Both the position numbers and the translations under genes were made by a program. The notes below the pieces were generated by a model. That model was not told the DNA's origin. It ran no database searches and saw only the letters and a list, made by a program, of their open reading frames with translations. DNA of 64,000 bases from Planctomycetaceae bacterium (GTDB taxonomy: Bacteria > Planctomycetota > Phycisphaerae > Sedimentisphaerales > Anaerohalosphaeraceae): the NCBI GenBank assembly GCA_021372945.1, contig JAJFTK010000123.1:31278-95277 (forward strand). Reading direction: 5' to 3'. Below are positions 17,097-24,043 of the stretch, one piece after another; positions within the stretch are counted from its first letter, which is position 1, and each line of letters opens with the position of its first letter.

Positions 17097-17599
17097 AGGC
17101 GGCTGTGAGGATAATACCAGCGGTCCTTTTGTGTCTTTGTGCGAGCGGCTGTCGTGACCGTGACCCGGTTGCGAAAAACCAACTGCATGTTCCGGATTTC
17201 CGCCTTGATGCGATCGGGCATGAACGTTTCTATCTGAACGACCATCGCGGCAAGGTTGTGGTGCTTGCGTTTTGGGCTACCTGGTGTCAACCCTGCAAGA
17301 CCGAACTGCTCGAATTGAAGACGCTTGCCGCCGATCTTGAGGATAAAAACGTGGTCGCGGCGGCCGTTTGCACCGATCCTGAAAACGTGAGCGATCTCAA
17401 ATCCGTCGTCGAATCCCTTGAGATCGATTACCCCGTGCTGCTTGACAGTCGGGGCGATCTGTTCAAACGATTGGGCCTGACCGCTGTGCCGACCACGCTG
17501 GTGCTCGATCCCGAAGGCAATACGGTCTTAAAGCGGGAGGGCTTTGATCCTGCGATCATGCAGCAGATTCGCAAAAGTATCGAGCAGCTTACAAAATGA
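17093..17599 (+). CDS. TlpA/ResA-like thioredoxin lipoprotein
   Basis: Periplasm-facing thiol-disulfide protein of 168 residues. It has a lipobox LCASGC, then a thioredoxin fold with the redox motif FWATWCQPCK and the cis-Pro loop TAVPTTLVLD. The AhpC/TSA-like start (VPDFRLDAIG) is typical of TlpA/ResA proteins, which reduce disulfides in cytochrome c or partner proteins. GTG 17093 has GGAGAAG 5 bases upstream and overlaps the stop of the small peptide gene; the stop overlaps the next ATG. The next gene encodes a CcdA/DsbD-type electron conduit, the expected source of electrons for this protein. Confidence 0.9.
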   Translation: MKAAVRIIPAVLLCLCASGCRDRDPVAKNQLHVPDFRLDAIGHERFYLNDHRGKVVVLAFWATWCQPCKTELLELKTLAADLEDKNVVAAAVCTDPENVSDLKSVVESLEIDYPVLLDSRGDLFKRLGLTAVPTTLVLDPEGNTVLKREGFDPAIMQQIRKSIEQLTK

Positions 17600-19887
17600 A
17601 AACGATTCATTATGCCATCCTGTTGACCCTTCTATGCGGTCTGTCTGGGGCTGCAGCGCTGCCCGGATTTACGGCGGGGCCTTACTTGCTGAATGTTACC
17701 ACTAATTCGGCCGTTGTCGCGTTTCATCTTGAAAAGGCTCTCGCGGCCAAGGTGCGGGTTTTCAACGGGACCGATTGGATGGAGTTTGACTCACCTCAGC
17801 CCAGCACATCGCATTTTGTTGAGGTGCACGGGCTGGAGCCGGATTTTACTTATGATTACGAGGTCATCTGCGCCGACGGCATGACGCAAGCTGGGTTGGG
17901 GGATAAAAGTTTCCAGATACGAACCGCCTGCCTGCCCGGGAATTCATTTTCGTTTGCGGTATATGGGGACCCTCGCCCCGGCGACAACCAGACCACACGT
18001 TACCACCAGGAAATCATGAACCAGCTTACGCGGGAAGAGCCGCTCTTTGCGCTGGTGCTGGGCGATATGGTCGATGATGGCAGCCGCGGGGAGCTTTGGC
18101 GGCAATTCTTTGATGTCGAGTCAAACCTGCTTCGCAGAACAGCGGTATATCCGGTGCTGGGTGATAACGATTTCGCCGGCGGCAAGGGACTCTATGGCGA
18201 CTATTTTCCTTCTCTCGAAAAAGGATACTACGGCTTTCAATGGGGCGGCGTCTACTTTTTCGGCCTGCAGGCGTGGGGCACGCGCCAGTCCGGCCAATCC
18301 TTTGGAGCCGACAGCGAGCAGTACAAGTGGCTCGAAAGCGAACTGTCCTCCGCGGCGGCGCAAAGCGCGCCATTCCGAGTGGTCTTTCTCCATGACCCGG
18401 TTTTTATTTCGCGCGGCCGCTCATCGGAGATCCTTCGCCGTGTTTGGGCGCCCTTGTTCGAAAAGTACAAAGTCGATGTCGTGTTCGCCAGTTGGCACAT
18501 GTACGAGCGTTCGATGCACGAGGGCGTCAGTTACATCATCTCCGGCGGTGCCGGCGCCGAGCTGATCTGGATGGATCCCGATCCCATGTATCCTTCACAA
18601 GCCGAAGCGCGGCAATATCATTTCTGCAAGGTGGACGTCAGCTCCAATATGATGACCATCAGCGCGATCACGACTGACCGAACCGTACTGGACAGTATTA
18701 CACTCATGCCGCGGTCGCAGGAACAGCTTGATTCGGGCCTCATGGAACGTGCCGCCAAACGGCTTGGGGCTGAGATGATCATCGAGCCTCAGCCGGGCTG
18801 TCCCCAGGTTCCGATGACGTTCTTTTCAACGGACTGCCTGTATTGTCGAAGGCTTTTGAATCACGACTTGCCTCGATGGGCTGCCGTCAACAACGTCTCT
18901 TTGAAAATAACCTATTTTGATTTGAGCCAGGAAGGCATTTACGATCTCTTCCTCAGCGCAGGAATGGATTTCGGCCGTCAGGATCTGGATGTTCCGGCCA
19001 TCTTCATCGGGCGGCAGGCCTTGGGCGGCCAGGAGCAGATCGACAGCCAATTGCCGCAGGAGCTGCAAGAATTTAAAGAAGATCCCAAGTCCTACGTCGA
19101 GCAGATGATTACGCCATTTTCTAATGTACACGATACAAAAAGCGCTAAGGAAAGCGCCTTTAATGCGCTGACCTTGGGCGTGGTGCTGACCGCGGGATTG
19201 CTGGATGGGATCAACCCATGCGCGTTTACGACGGTGATCCTGCTGATCTCCTACCTGGGCCTGGTCGGCGGCGGACGCAGGCAGATGGTCTATACCGGCA
19301 GTGTCTTTACGGCGGCGGTTTTCATCACGTATTTCATCATCGGCTTGGCATTCTTTGGTTTTATCAAAGTGATCTTGAAGGGTCCGATCTTCGTAACAAT
19401 CGTAAATGCCGCTCTGCTGATCGCCGTTGCCGCACTTGCGTTTTTTTCACTCGTTGATTTTGTCCGCTGCCTGAAAGGAAACCCCAGGGACATGACGCTG
19501 CAACTGCCGGAATTGCTCAAAAACAAGATACGTCAGCGGATCAGGGATTTCGCACGGCATAAGACGGCGGTCCTTGGCGCCGCGTTCGGGTTAGGCGTGA
19601 TGGTGACAGGTATGGAACTGGCCTGCACGGGACAGGTCTATTTGCCCATCATCACAATGATCTCCGAACCAACGCACCGCCTGGCGGCAACAGGCTATCT
19701 GCTTTCGTATAATGCGGCATTTATTATCCCGCTGATCGCCGTCTTTATGCTGACGGTATTTGGAGTGAGTTCGCAAAGGCTGGGTGCTTTTTTTGGCCGG
19801 CGGGTCGCGCTGGTCAAACTCGCTTTGGCGCTGCTGTTTATCGGTATGGGAGTTTTGATCGCTTTTAATATGGGTCTTTTCCAATGA
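17596..19887 (+). CDS. Fusion of degenerate purple-acid-phosphatase-like, thioredoxin-like and CcdA/DsbD transmembrane domains
   Basis: 763 residues. Signal peptide, Fn3-like domain (about 24-110), metallophosphoesterase domain (about 115-360), thioredoxin/glutaredoxin-like domain with DCLYC (about 413-417), and a six-helix CcdA/DsbD membrane domain (about 520-763) with GINPCAF and ELACTGQVY cysteines. In the phosphoesterase part YGDPRPG, GDMVDDG and FLHDPVF are kept. The usual GNH(D/E) reads GDND and the usual GHxH reads SWHM, so catalytic and metal positions are altered and activity is doubtful. The membrane part would pass reducing power from the cytoplasm through its Cys pair to the attached CxxC domain and the TlpA-like lipoprotein. 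ATGA overlaps occur at both ends. I know of no standard family with this full architecture. Confidence 0.85.
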   Translation: MKTIHYAILLTLLCGLSGAAALPGFTAGPYLLNVTTNSAVVAFHLEKALAAKVRVFNGTDWMEFDSPQPSTSHFVEVHGLEPDFTYDYEVICADGMTQAGLGDKSFQIRTACLPGNSFSFAVYGDPRPGDNQTTRYHQEIMNQLTREEPLFALVLGDMVDDGSRGELWRQFFDVESNLLRRTAVYPVLGDNDFAGGKGLYGDYFPSLEKGYYGFQWGGVYFFGLQAWGTRQSGQSFGADSEQYKWLESELSSAAAQSAPFRVVFLHDPVFISRGRSSEILRRVWAPLFEKYKVDVVFASWHMYERSMHEGVSYIISGGAGAELIWMDPDPMYPSQAEARQYHFCKVDVSSNMMTISAITTDRTVLDSITLMPRSQEQLDSGLMERAAKRLGAEMIIEPQPGCPQVPMTFFSTDCLYCRRLLNHDLPRWAAVNNVSLKITYFDLSQEGIYDLFLSAGMDFGRQDLDVPAIFIGRQALGGQEQIDSQLPQELQEFKEDPKSYVEQMITPFSNVHDTKSAKESAFNALTLGVVLTAGLLDGINPCAFTTVILLISYLGLVGGGRRQMVYTGSVFTAAVFITYFIIGLAFFGFIKVILKGPIFVTIVNAALLIAVAALAFFSLVDFVRCLKGNPRDMTLQLPELLKNKIRQRIRDFARHKTAVLGAAFGLGVMVTGMELACTGQVYLPIITMISEPTHRLAATGYLLSYNAAFIIPLIAVFMLTVFGVSSQRLGAFFGRRVALVKLALALLFIGMGVLIAFNMGLFQ

Positions 19888-20138
19888 GTACATTAGATCG
19901 CGAGAAAAATCAGGAAAAGCAAATTGCGCAAGGCCGGATCCTCCGCGTCAAGCAGGGATACAATCCGAATTCGAGTTCCATGGGCTCGATGATATTTATT
20001 CTTCCGGCGTCGTTAATGGCCGTTACCGCCTGTTTCGGCATCGTCTCAGCGGTCATTATGGCCAAAACGCTTAAGCATTCCGATGAAGCCCCCGGCATAC
20101 CCGAGAATACAGACGTACAGAAAGGTAACCCCCAGTGA
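19884..20138 (+). CDS. Small membrane peptide 2 with GYNPNSSS motif
   Basis: 84 residues. A charged N-terminus leads to GRILRVKQGYNPNSSSMGS (residues 17-35), then one hydrophobic segment of about 24 residues (IFILPASLMAVTACFGIVSAV) and a polar tail. Paralogue of the 16887 peptide: the shared block is kept at protein level, while many codons differ at the third position and the rest has diverged, which indicates selection on the motif. The start overlaps the stop of the fusion gene (ATGA), and the stop overlaps the next GTG. Possible radical SAM substrate or small membrane subunit of a complex. Confidence 0.78.
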   Translation: MSTLDREKNQEKQIAQGRILRVKQGYNPNSSSMGSMIFILPASLMAVTACFGIVSAVIMAKTLKHSDEAPGIPENTDVQKGNPQ

Positions 20139-21400
20139 AACATGCCTTTTGCATCCTCGTTCTGATCTGTACCGCGGTTGTCTGGGCGCAAACCGATCCG
20201 GTCGAACAGGCACAATCGTTATTCAAGCAAGGGGATTACCTTGCGGGCATGAATCTGCTGACCGCCGAACTCAACAGCCCCGACGCAGTCAAACAAGCCG
20301 CTGCTTTGGAGGCATTCGCGCGTTACCAGGAAGAACTGGTGGGCAATTACGATTATGCCTTACGGCTTTACCAGAGCATTCTCAAGAACAATCTGCCCAA
20401 GGATGACCCTCTTAAGGCAGACGCCAAAGAACAAATGGCGCGGATCATCGAGCTGAAATCTCGCTATCGGGCCGAGGATGTGCTGCTGCGCAGCTTGCAG
20501 CCGCCGGAGGTGGCCAAGCCGGACCGCTGCGACAGGCAAACCATGCTCCTGCGTTCCATTATGGAAAGCAAACCGGATTACTACAGGAACTACGAAGTGT
20601 TTTATCATCTGGGCCGGCATTACCTTGTGACGCAGGATTATCGCCGATCATGTGAACTGCTCGATCGGGCCCTGCAATTGAAACCGGCCATAAACTTCTA
20701 TCTGCCCTTGCATACGTGCAGAGAAAGGGCGCACCGGCTGTGGGTTCAATCCAATGTTAATAAAGGCTCTTTCATTTCCGTCGGCGTTCTGCTGGCCGTG
20801 ACGATCGTTTCATTTTATGCGGCAAGGCCATGGCGATGGGTGCGCATGCGGCATTTGGCAATTGGGTTTGCAGGTGCGGCGCTGTGGGTCATTGTGTTTG
20901 CGGTCTTCTATAAGCTGACCGCGGCGCGGCAGATCATTCCTGACGAGAGCCAGACGCAGATCAGTATCGTGCCGCCGTTTTATCCCGATTTCGGACCAGG
21001 CAGTCCCTATTGGCATGTGGCTCAAAACCTTTGTATCTATGGGTTGGTCGGCACGCTTGGCGTATTTGTATTTGCTGTCGGGGCCGCAAAATTCAAACGC
21101 AGGTGGATGGCTGTTATGGGCAATGGAATCTTCAGTGTGCTGCTTTTTGGAACGCTTTTGACAATCTTCTACATGTACAACTGTAATGAAAAGAGCGTTT
21201 TCTATTCGGTTGCTCAGCAGGGTTCTTTGGGCAGACTGAATGGCGCCAGTTATTTCGTAAATTATGGGATGGAACCGTATATCCTGACCAATCCCAAGGC
21301 GTATCCGGACCTGGCGCTTGAAAATGTCTCGGATGCTCACATGTACGAGTGGGTTAAACGCTATTGCACGTTTTCAACGCCCGAGAAGGAAAGTAAATAG
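20135..21400 (+). CDS. TPR protein with four C-terminal transmembrane helices
   Basis: 421 residues with a signal peptide (cut near VWAQTD). TPR-type helices follow, for example AQSLFKQGDYLAGMNLL, YDYALRLYQSILK and LGRHYLVTQDYRRSCELLDRAL, then four hydrophobic segments between about residues 215 and 355 and a periplasmic tail. The same arrangement ends the protein encoded at 14000. GTG 20135 overlaps the stop of the second small peptide gene, with AAAGG upstream. It lies directly before the radical SAM gene. It could present or organise the small peptides in the membrane; function unknown. Confidence 0.78.
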   Translation: MKHAFCILVLICTAVVWAQTDPVEQAQSLFKQGDYLAGMNLLTAELNSPDAVKQAAALEAFARYQEELVGNYDYALRLYQSILKNNLPKDDPLKADAKEQMARIIELKSRYRAEDVLLRSLQPPEVAKPDRCDRQTMLLRSIMESKPDYYRNYEVFYHLGRHYLVTQDYRRSCELLDRALQLKPAINFYLPLHTCRERAHRLWVQSNVNKGSFISVGVLLAVTIVSFYAARPWRWVRMRHLAIGFAGAALWVIVFAVFYKLTAARQIIPDESQTQISIVPPFYPDFGPGSPYWHVAQNLCIYGLVGTLGVFVFAVGAAKFKRRWMAVMGNGIFSVLLFGTLLTIFYMYNCNEKSVFYSVAQQGSLGRLNGASYFVNYGMEPYILTNPKAYPDLALENVSDAHMYEWVKRYCTFSTPEKESK

Positions 21401-22588
21401 ATGCAGCATTTGCCAAAAGATAACGCCATCAAGTACCGCTTTGAAAACTTCGGCGGCATCATTGCCGGCGATCAGCCGCCGTTTTTGGTATTCGTGGACA
21501 AGAACTACATGCGGCAGCTTGGGCTGGATGAATCCGTTCTGTGGAATGCGCAGGATGAATCCATCGGCCGTTTATCGGCGCCGACCGAAGTGCATTTCGC
21601 GATCACCAACCGGTGTTCGGTTCGATGTCCGCATTGCTATATGGATGCCGGCGCTCCGGATGAAGGCGAACTGGATACGTCCTCGCTCATGAAGGCGCTC
21701 GATATACTGGCCCAATTGAACGTGTTCCACATCGCGCTCGGAGGCGGTGAAGCCCTCGAACGGGATGACCTTTTCGAGATCGCTCAATATGCCCGGCGAA
21801 AAGGCCTCATACCCAATCTAACCGTTTCCGGCGCCAATCTCACGGCAGCAGTCGCCGAGAAGATGACCGTTTTCGGTCAGGTCAACGTCTCGCTTGACGG
21901 CGTTGGCAGCGTATACAGCGCTTTCAGAGGCAAAGAGATGTTCTCCGCTGCGGATTCCGCTCTCGATGCCCTGATTCAAGCAGGTGTCTCCGCTGGGATC
22001 AACTGCGTTGTCGGTAAACAGAATTTTGAGGGCATTCCAGAACTATTCGAGTATGCCGCCAAAAAGAAAGTCAACGAAATCGAATTCCTGCGTCTGAAAC
22101 CCTCGGGTCGAGGCAGGCAGAAGTACTTCAATGAACGAACGACGGTTCTGCAGAACCGCGCCTTGACGCCCATGCTGGCCGACCTGTCGGACAAATTCAA
22201 GATCGCCGCCAAGATCGATTGTTCGTTTGTGCCTATGTTCTGCTATCATCGTCCGCCGCGCGAATTGCTGCAGGCGATGGCAACCTACGGCTGCGAGGCC
22301 GGCAATGTCCTGCTGGGCATTCGCAGCAACGGCAAGGTGGCAGGCTGTTCGTTCATGCAAAGCAGCGGCCATTCCGTCTTTGATCTGGCGACCGACCCCG
22401 CCTGCCGGCAAGATGCCGACCGTATCGCCGCATGGACGCATGATGCCCCTGAGCCGTGCCGGTCATGCGACTACCTGGATATCTGCAAAGGCGGCTGTCA
22501 CGCGGTTTCTGAATTTGTAACCGGGGACTTTAACGCTGCGGATCCGGATTGCCCGCGGGTGGTCGATTTTCGCAAGGATCAACCATGA
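21401..22588 (+). CDS. Radical SAM/SPASM-domain enzyme, peptide-maturase type
   Basis: 395 residues, cytosolic. CSVRCPHC at about 72-79 gives the CxxxCxxC site for the SAM-cleaving [4Fe-4S] cluster. The C-terminal SPASM-type region has Cys in YGCEAGN, GCSFM, CRSCDYLDICKGGC and DPDC, binding extra clusters as in peptide-modifying enzymes such as PqqE and AlbA. The first 60 residues (KYRFENFGGIIAGDQPPFLVFVD) look like the N-terminal segment of other peptide maturases, which often binds a precursor. The start follows the previous stop directly, with AAGGAAAG upstream, and the stop overlaps the next ATG. The two GYNPNSSS membrane peptides in the same operon are the obvious candidate substrates, but this is inferred from linkage only. 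Confidence 0.9.
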   Translation: MQHLPKDNAIKYRFENFGGIIAGDQPPFLVFVDKNYMRQLGLDESVLWNAQDESIGRLSAPTEVHFAITNRCSVRCPHCYMDAGAPDEGELDTSSLMKALDILAQLNVFHIALGGGEALERDDLFEIAQYARRKGLIPNLTVSGANLTAAVAEKMTVFGQVNVSLDGVGSVYSAFRGKEMFSAADSALDALIQAGVSAGINCVVGKQNFEGIPELFEYAAKKKVNEIEFLRLKPSGRGRQKYFNERTTVLQNRALTPMLADLSDKFKIAAKIDCSFVPMFCYHRPPRELLQAMATYGCEAGNVLLGIRSNGKVAGCSFMQSSGHSVFDLATDPACRQDADRIAAWTHDAPEPCRSCDYLDICKGGCHAVSEFVTGDFNAADPDCPRVVDFRKDQP

Positions 22589-23250
22589 ACGTATGTACAA
22601 AGCAAGAGACAGGTTTGAAGCCTGTCGCGCAAAAACATTTTAATTTTACCGGCACATTATTCACCGTGGTCGTATCGGTCGGGTTCGTCTGGGCGGCAGC
22701 AGAATGGTTTGCGCTGGCGGGCGGACCGAAAAACGAATTGCAGACAAGTACCGCTTCGGACGCGCCGAAGGCATACTTCAATCTAAAATCTATTTCGCAG
22801 GCTCAAAGCGAATACATCAAGACCGATTGGGACAAAGACGGCAAAAAGACGTATGCCGGATATTACACGCATTTGTGGACCAGCGTGGACCTTCAAAGCA
22901 ATCCCATTTTGATCGACCTGCTCCCGCGTAAACTGGCCTTTGCGATCGACCCTGCCCGGGCGATTGACAATTACTATTTTGTTAATCTGCAGGATCGAAG
23001 CATCCCGACAACCGGCGAGATCAAGCCTTTGGATTACGAAAAGGAATGGGCTGTTATGGCGGCTCCGCTGGGCGACGGCAGGGCGGAAATGCTGCATCTG
23101 CTGGCAGACAGTTCCGGCCGCATTTACGCCAAATTCGCCCGTTATGCCGCAACGCAGTACATTGATGACCCCGCCGCAAACGGCTGGACGGTTATTGACT
23201 CTTTGGAACAACTGGTCAATATCCAAAAACAGCAAACATCCGCAAAATAG
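22585..23250 (+). CDS. Single-TM exported protein, last gene of the radical SAM operon
   Basis: 221 residues from ATG 22585, which overlaps the previous stop (ATGA) and has AAGGATC upstream. An in-frame TTG at 22549 would lie inside the radical SAM gene. One N-terminal hydrophobic anchor (about 24-46) is followed by a soluble domain containing SISQAQSEYIKTDWDKDGKKTY and YYFVNLQDRSIP. That pattern, early A/S-Q-(S/Y)-x-Y followed by Asp-rich DxDxxGxxxY and a later Y-x-Y-F-V, resembles globular domains of planctomycete pseudopilin-like proteins, but no prepilin cleavage motif is present. Role in the operon unknown. Confidence 0.72.
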   Translation: MNVCTKQETGLKPVAQKHFNFTGTLFTVVVSVGFVWAAAEWFALAGGPKNELQTSTASDAPKAYFNLKSISQAQSEYIKTDWDKDGKKTYAGYYTHLWTSVDLQSNPILIDLLPRKLAFAIDPARAIDNYYFVNLQDRSIPTTGEIKPLDYEKEWAVMAAPLGDGRAEMLHLLADSSGRIYAKFARYAATQYIDDPAANGWTVIDSLEQLVNIQKQQTSAK

Positions 23251-23474
23251 GATGAGAGTCCCTCAAGTAATTATCTGCAGGACGTGACGGCTAGTTGCTT
23301 TTGCATAAAGGGTAAAAGTCGAGCCGTTATAATGCAAATAGCAAAAAAGCGGTTTTTCAACTCAAAAATTCTGTCAGATTCGGCCCATTTGTTCTAATAA
23401 GTGTTGCCGTGACGCTGCCGCCGCTAGTGTTGGCGACTTAGGCGGTTTTACTCGATAATAAGCCCCAAATCGGG

Positions 23475-23480
23475 TATAAT
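23475..23480 (+). promoter_or_regulatory. Candidate -10 box for the sigma factor gene
   Basis: TATAAT, preceded by GGG and lacking a good -35 at 16-18 bases. A second TATAAT occurs at 23328-23333. The gap 23251-23509 holds no gene that I can see, only these AT-rich promoter-like boxes and weak inverted repeats. Confidence 0.35.
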
Positions 23481-23512
23481 GCAGTCTTGCACGAACTTAG
23501 AGGAGTGTTGTG

Positions 23513-24043
23513 GTGGGCATACAGGAACTTAAAAGCGAGCAGTTTTTCCGCCTCTATAATGCCGCCCAGAAAAGGGTTTATGCATACCTTTTAATGCTAG
23601 TACATAACCAGAACGATGCCGACGACTTATTTCAGGAAACGGCCAGTGTTCTCTGGGAGCGCTTCGACGAATTCGATAAGACAGGCAGTTTTGCCGCTTG
23701 GGGCATCGGCATTGCACGTAACAAGGCCTTTGATTTTCTCAAGTCCAAGCAGACCTCGCGGCCCTTATTCGATGACAGTTTTTACAGGGACATCTCGGAA
23801 ATTGCAGCCGCCCAAACCGCCGAAACCGACAGGCGTCTAAAAGCCCTGCAGGATTGCAGCAAGAAGATGTCCGTCCAGAATCAGCGGTTGATCCACCTGC
23901 GTTTCGAGCAGGGGGTTACGGTCAAGAAGATCTCGCAGATATCCGAGTTTTCGGCCGATGCCATTTATAAAAGGTTGTCGCGCATCTATACCGCTCTGCA
24001 CGATTGCATCGACCGCACGATGCTCCAATGGGAGAGGACCTGA
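23513..24043 (+). CDS. ECF-type RNA polymerase sigma factor (planctomycete/verrucomicrobial subfamily)
   Basis: About 176 residues. Region 2 is recognisable in AYLLMLVHNQNDADDLFQET and AWGIGIARNKAFDFLK. Region 4 is recognisable in LIHLRFEQGVTVKKISQI followed by a helix-turn-helix (SADAIYKRLSRIYTALHDCI). This order and length match ECF sigma factors expanded in Planctomycetes and Verrucomicrobia. GTG 23513 has GAGGAG 7 bases upstream; GTG 23510 is only 4 bases from it and less likely. The stop overlaps the start of the FecR-like gene by one base (TGATG), so the pair is translationally coupled. It probably directs transcription of a surface or polysaccharide gene set, perhaps the alpha-glucan genes that follow. 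Confidence 0.88.
   Translation: MGIQELKSEQFFRLYNAAQKRVYAYLLMLVHNQNDADDLFQETASVLWERFDEFDKTGSFAAWGIGIARNKAFDFLKSKQTSRPLFDDSFYRDISEIAAAQTAETDRRLKALQDCSKKMSVQNQRLIHLRFEQGVTVKKISQISEFSADAIYKRLSRIYTALHDCIDRTMLQWERT

Noticed and set aside
23287-23327. ACGGCT...AGCCGT inverted repeat before the sigma factor gene
   Set aside because: The arms are 6 bases with a 29-base loop; likely chance, with no supporting riboswitch or operator pattern.
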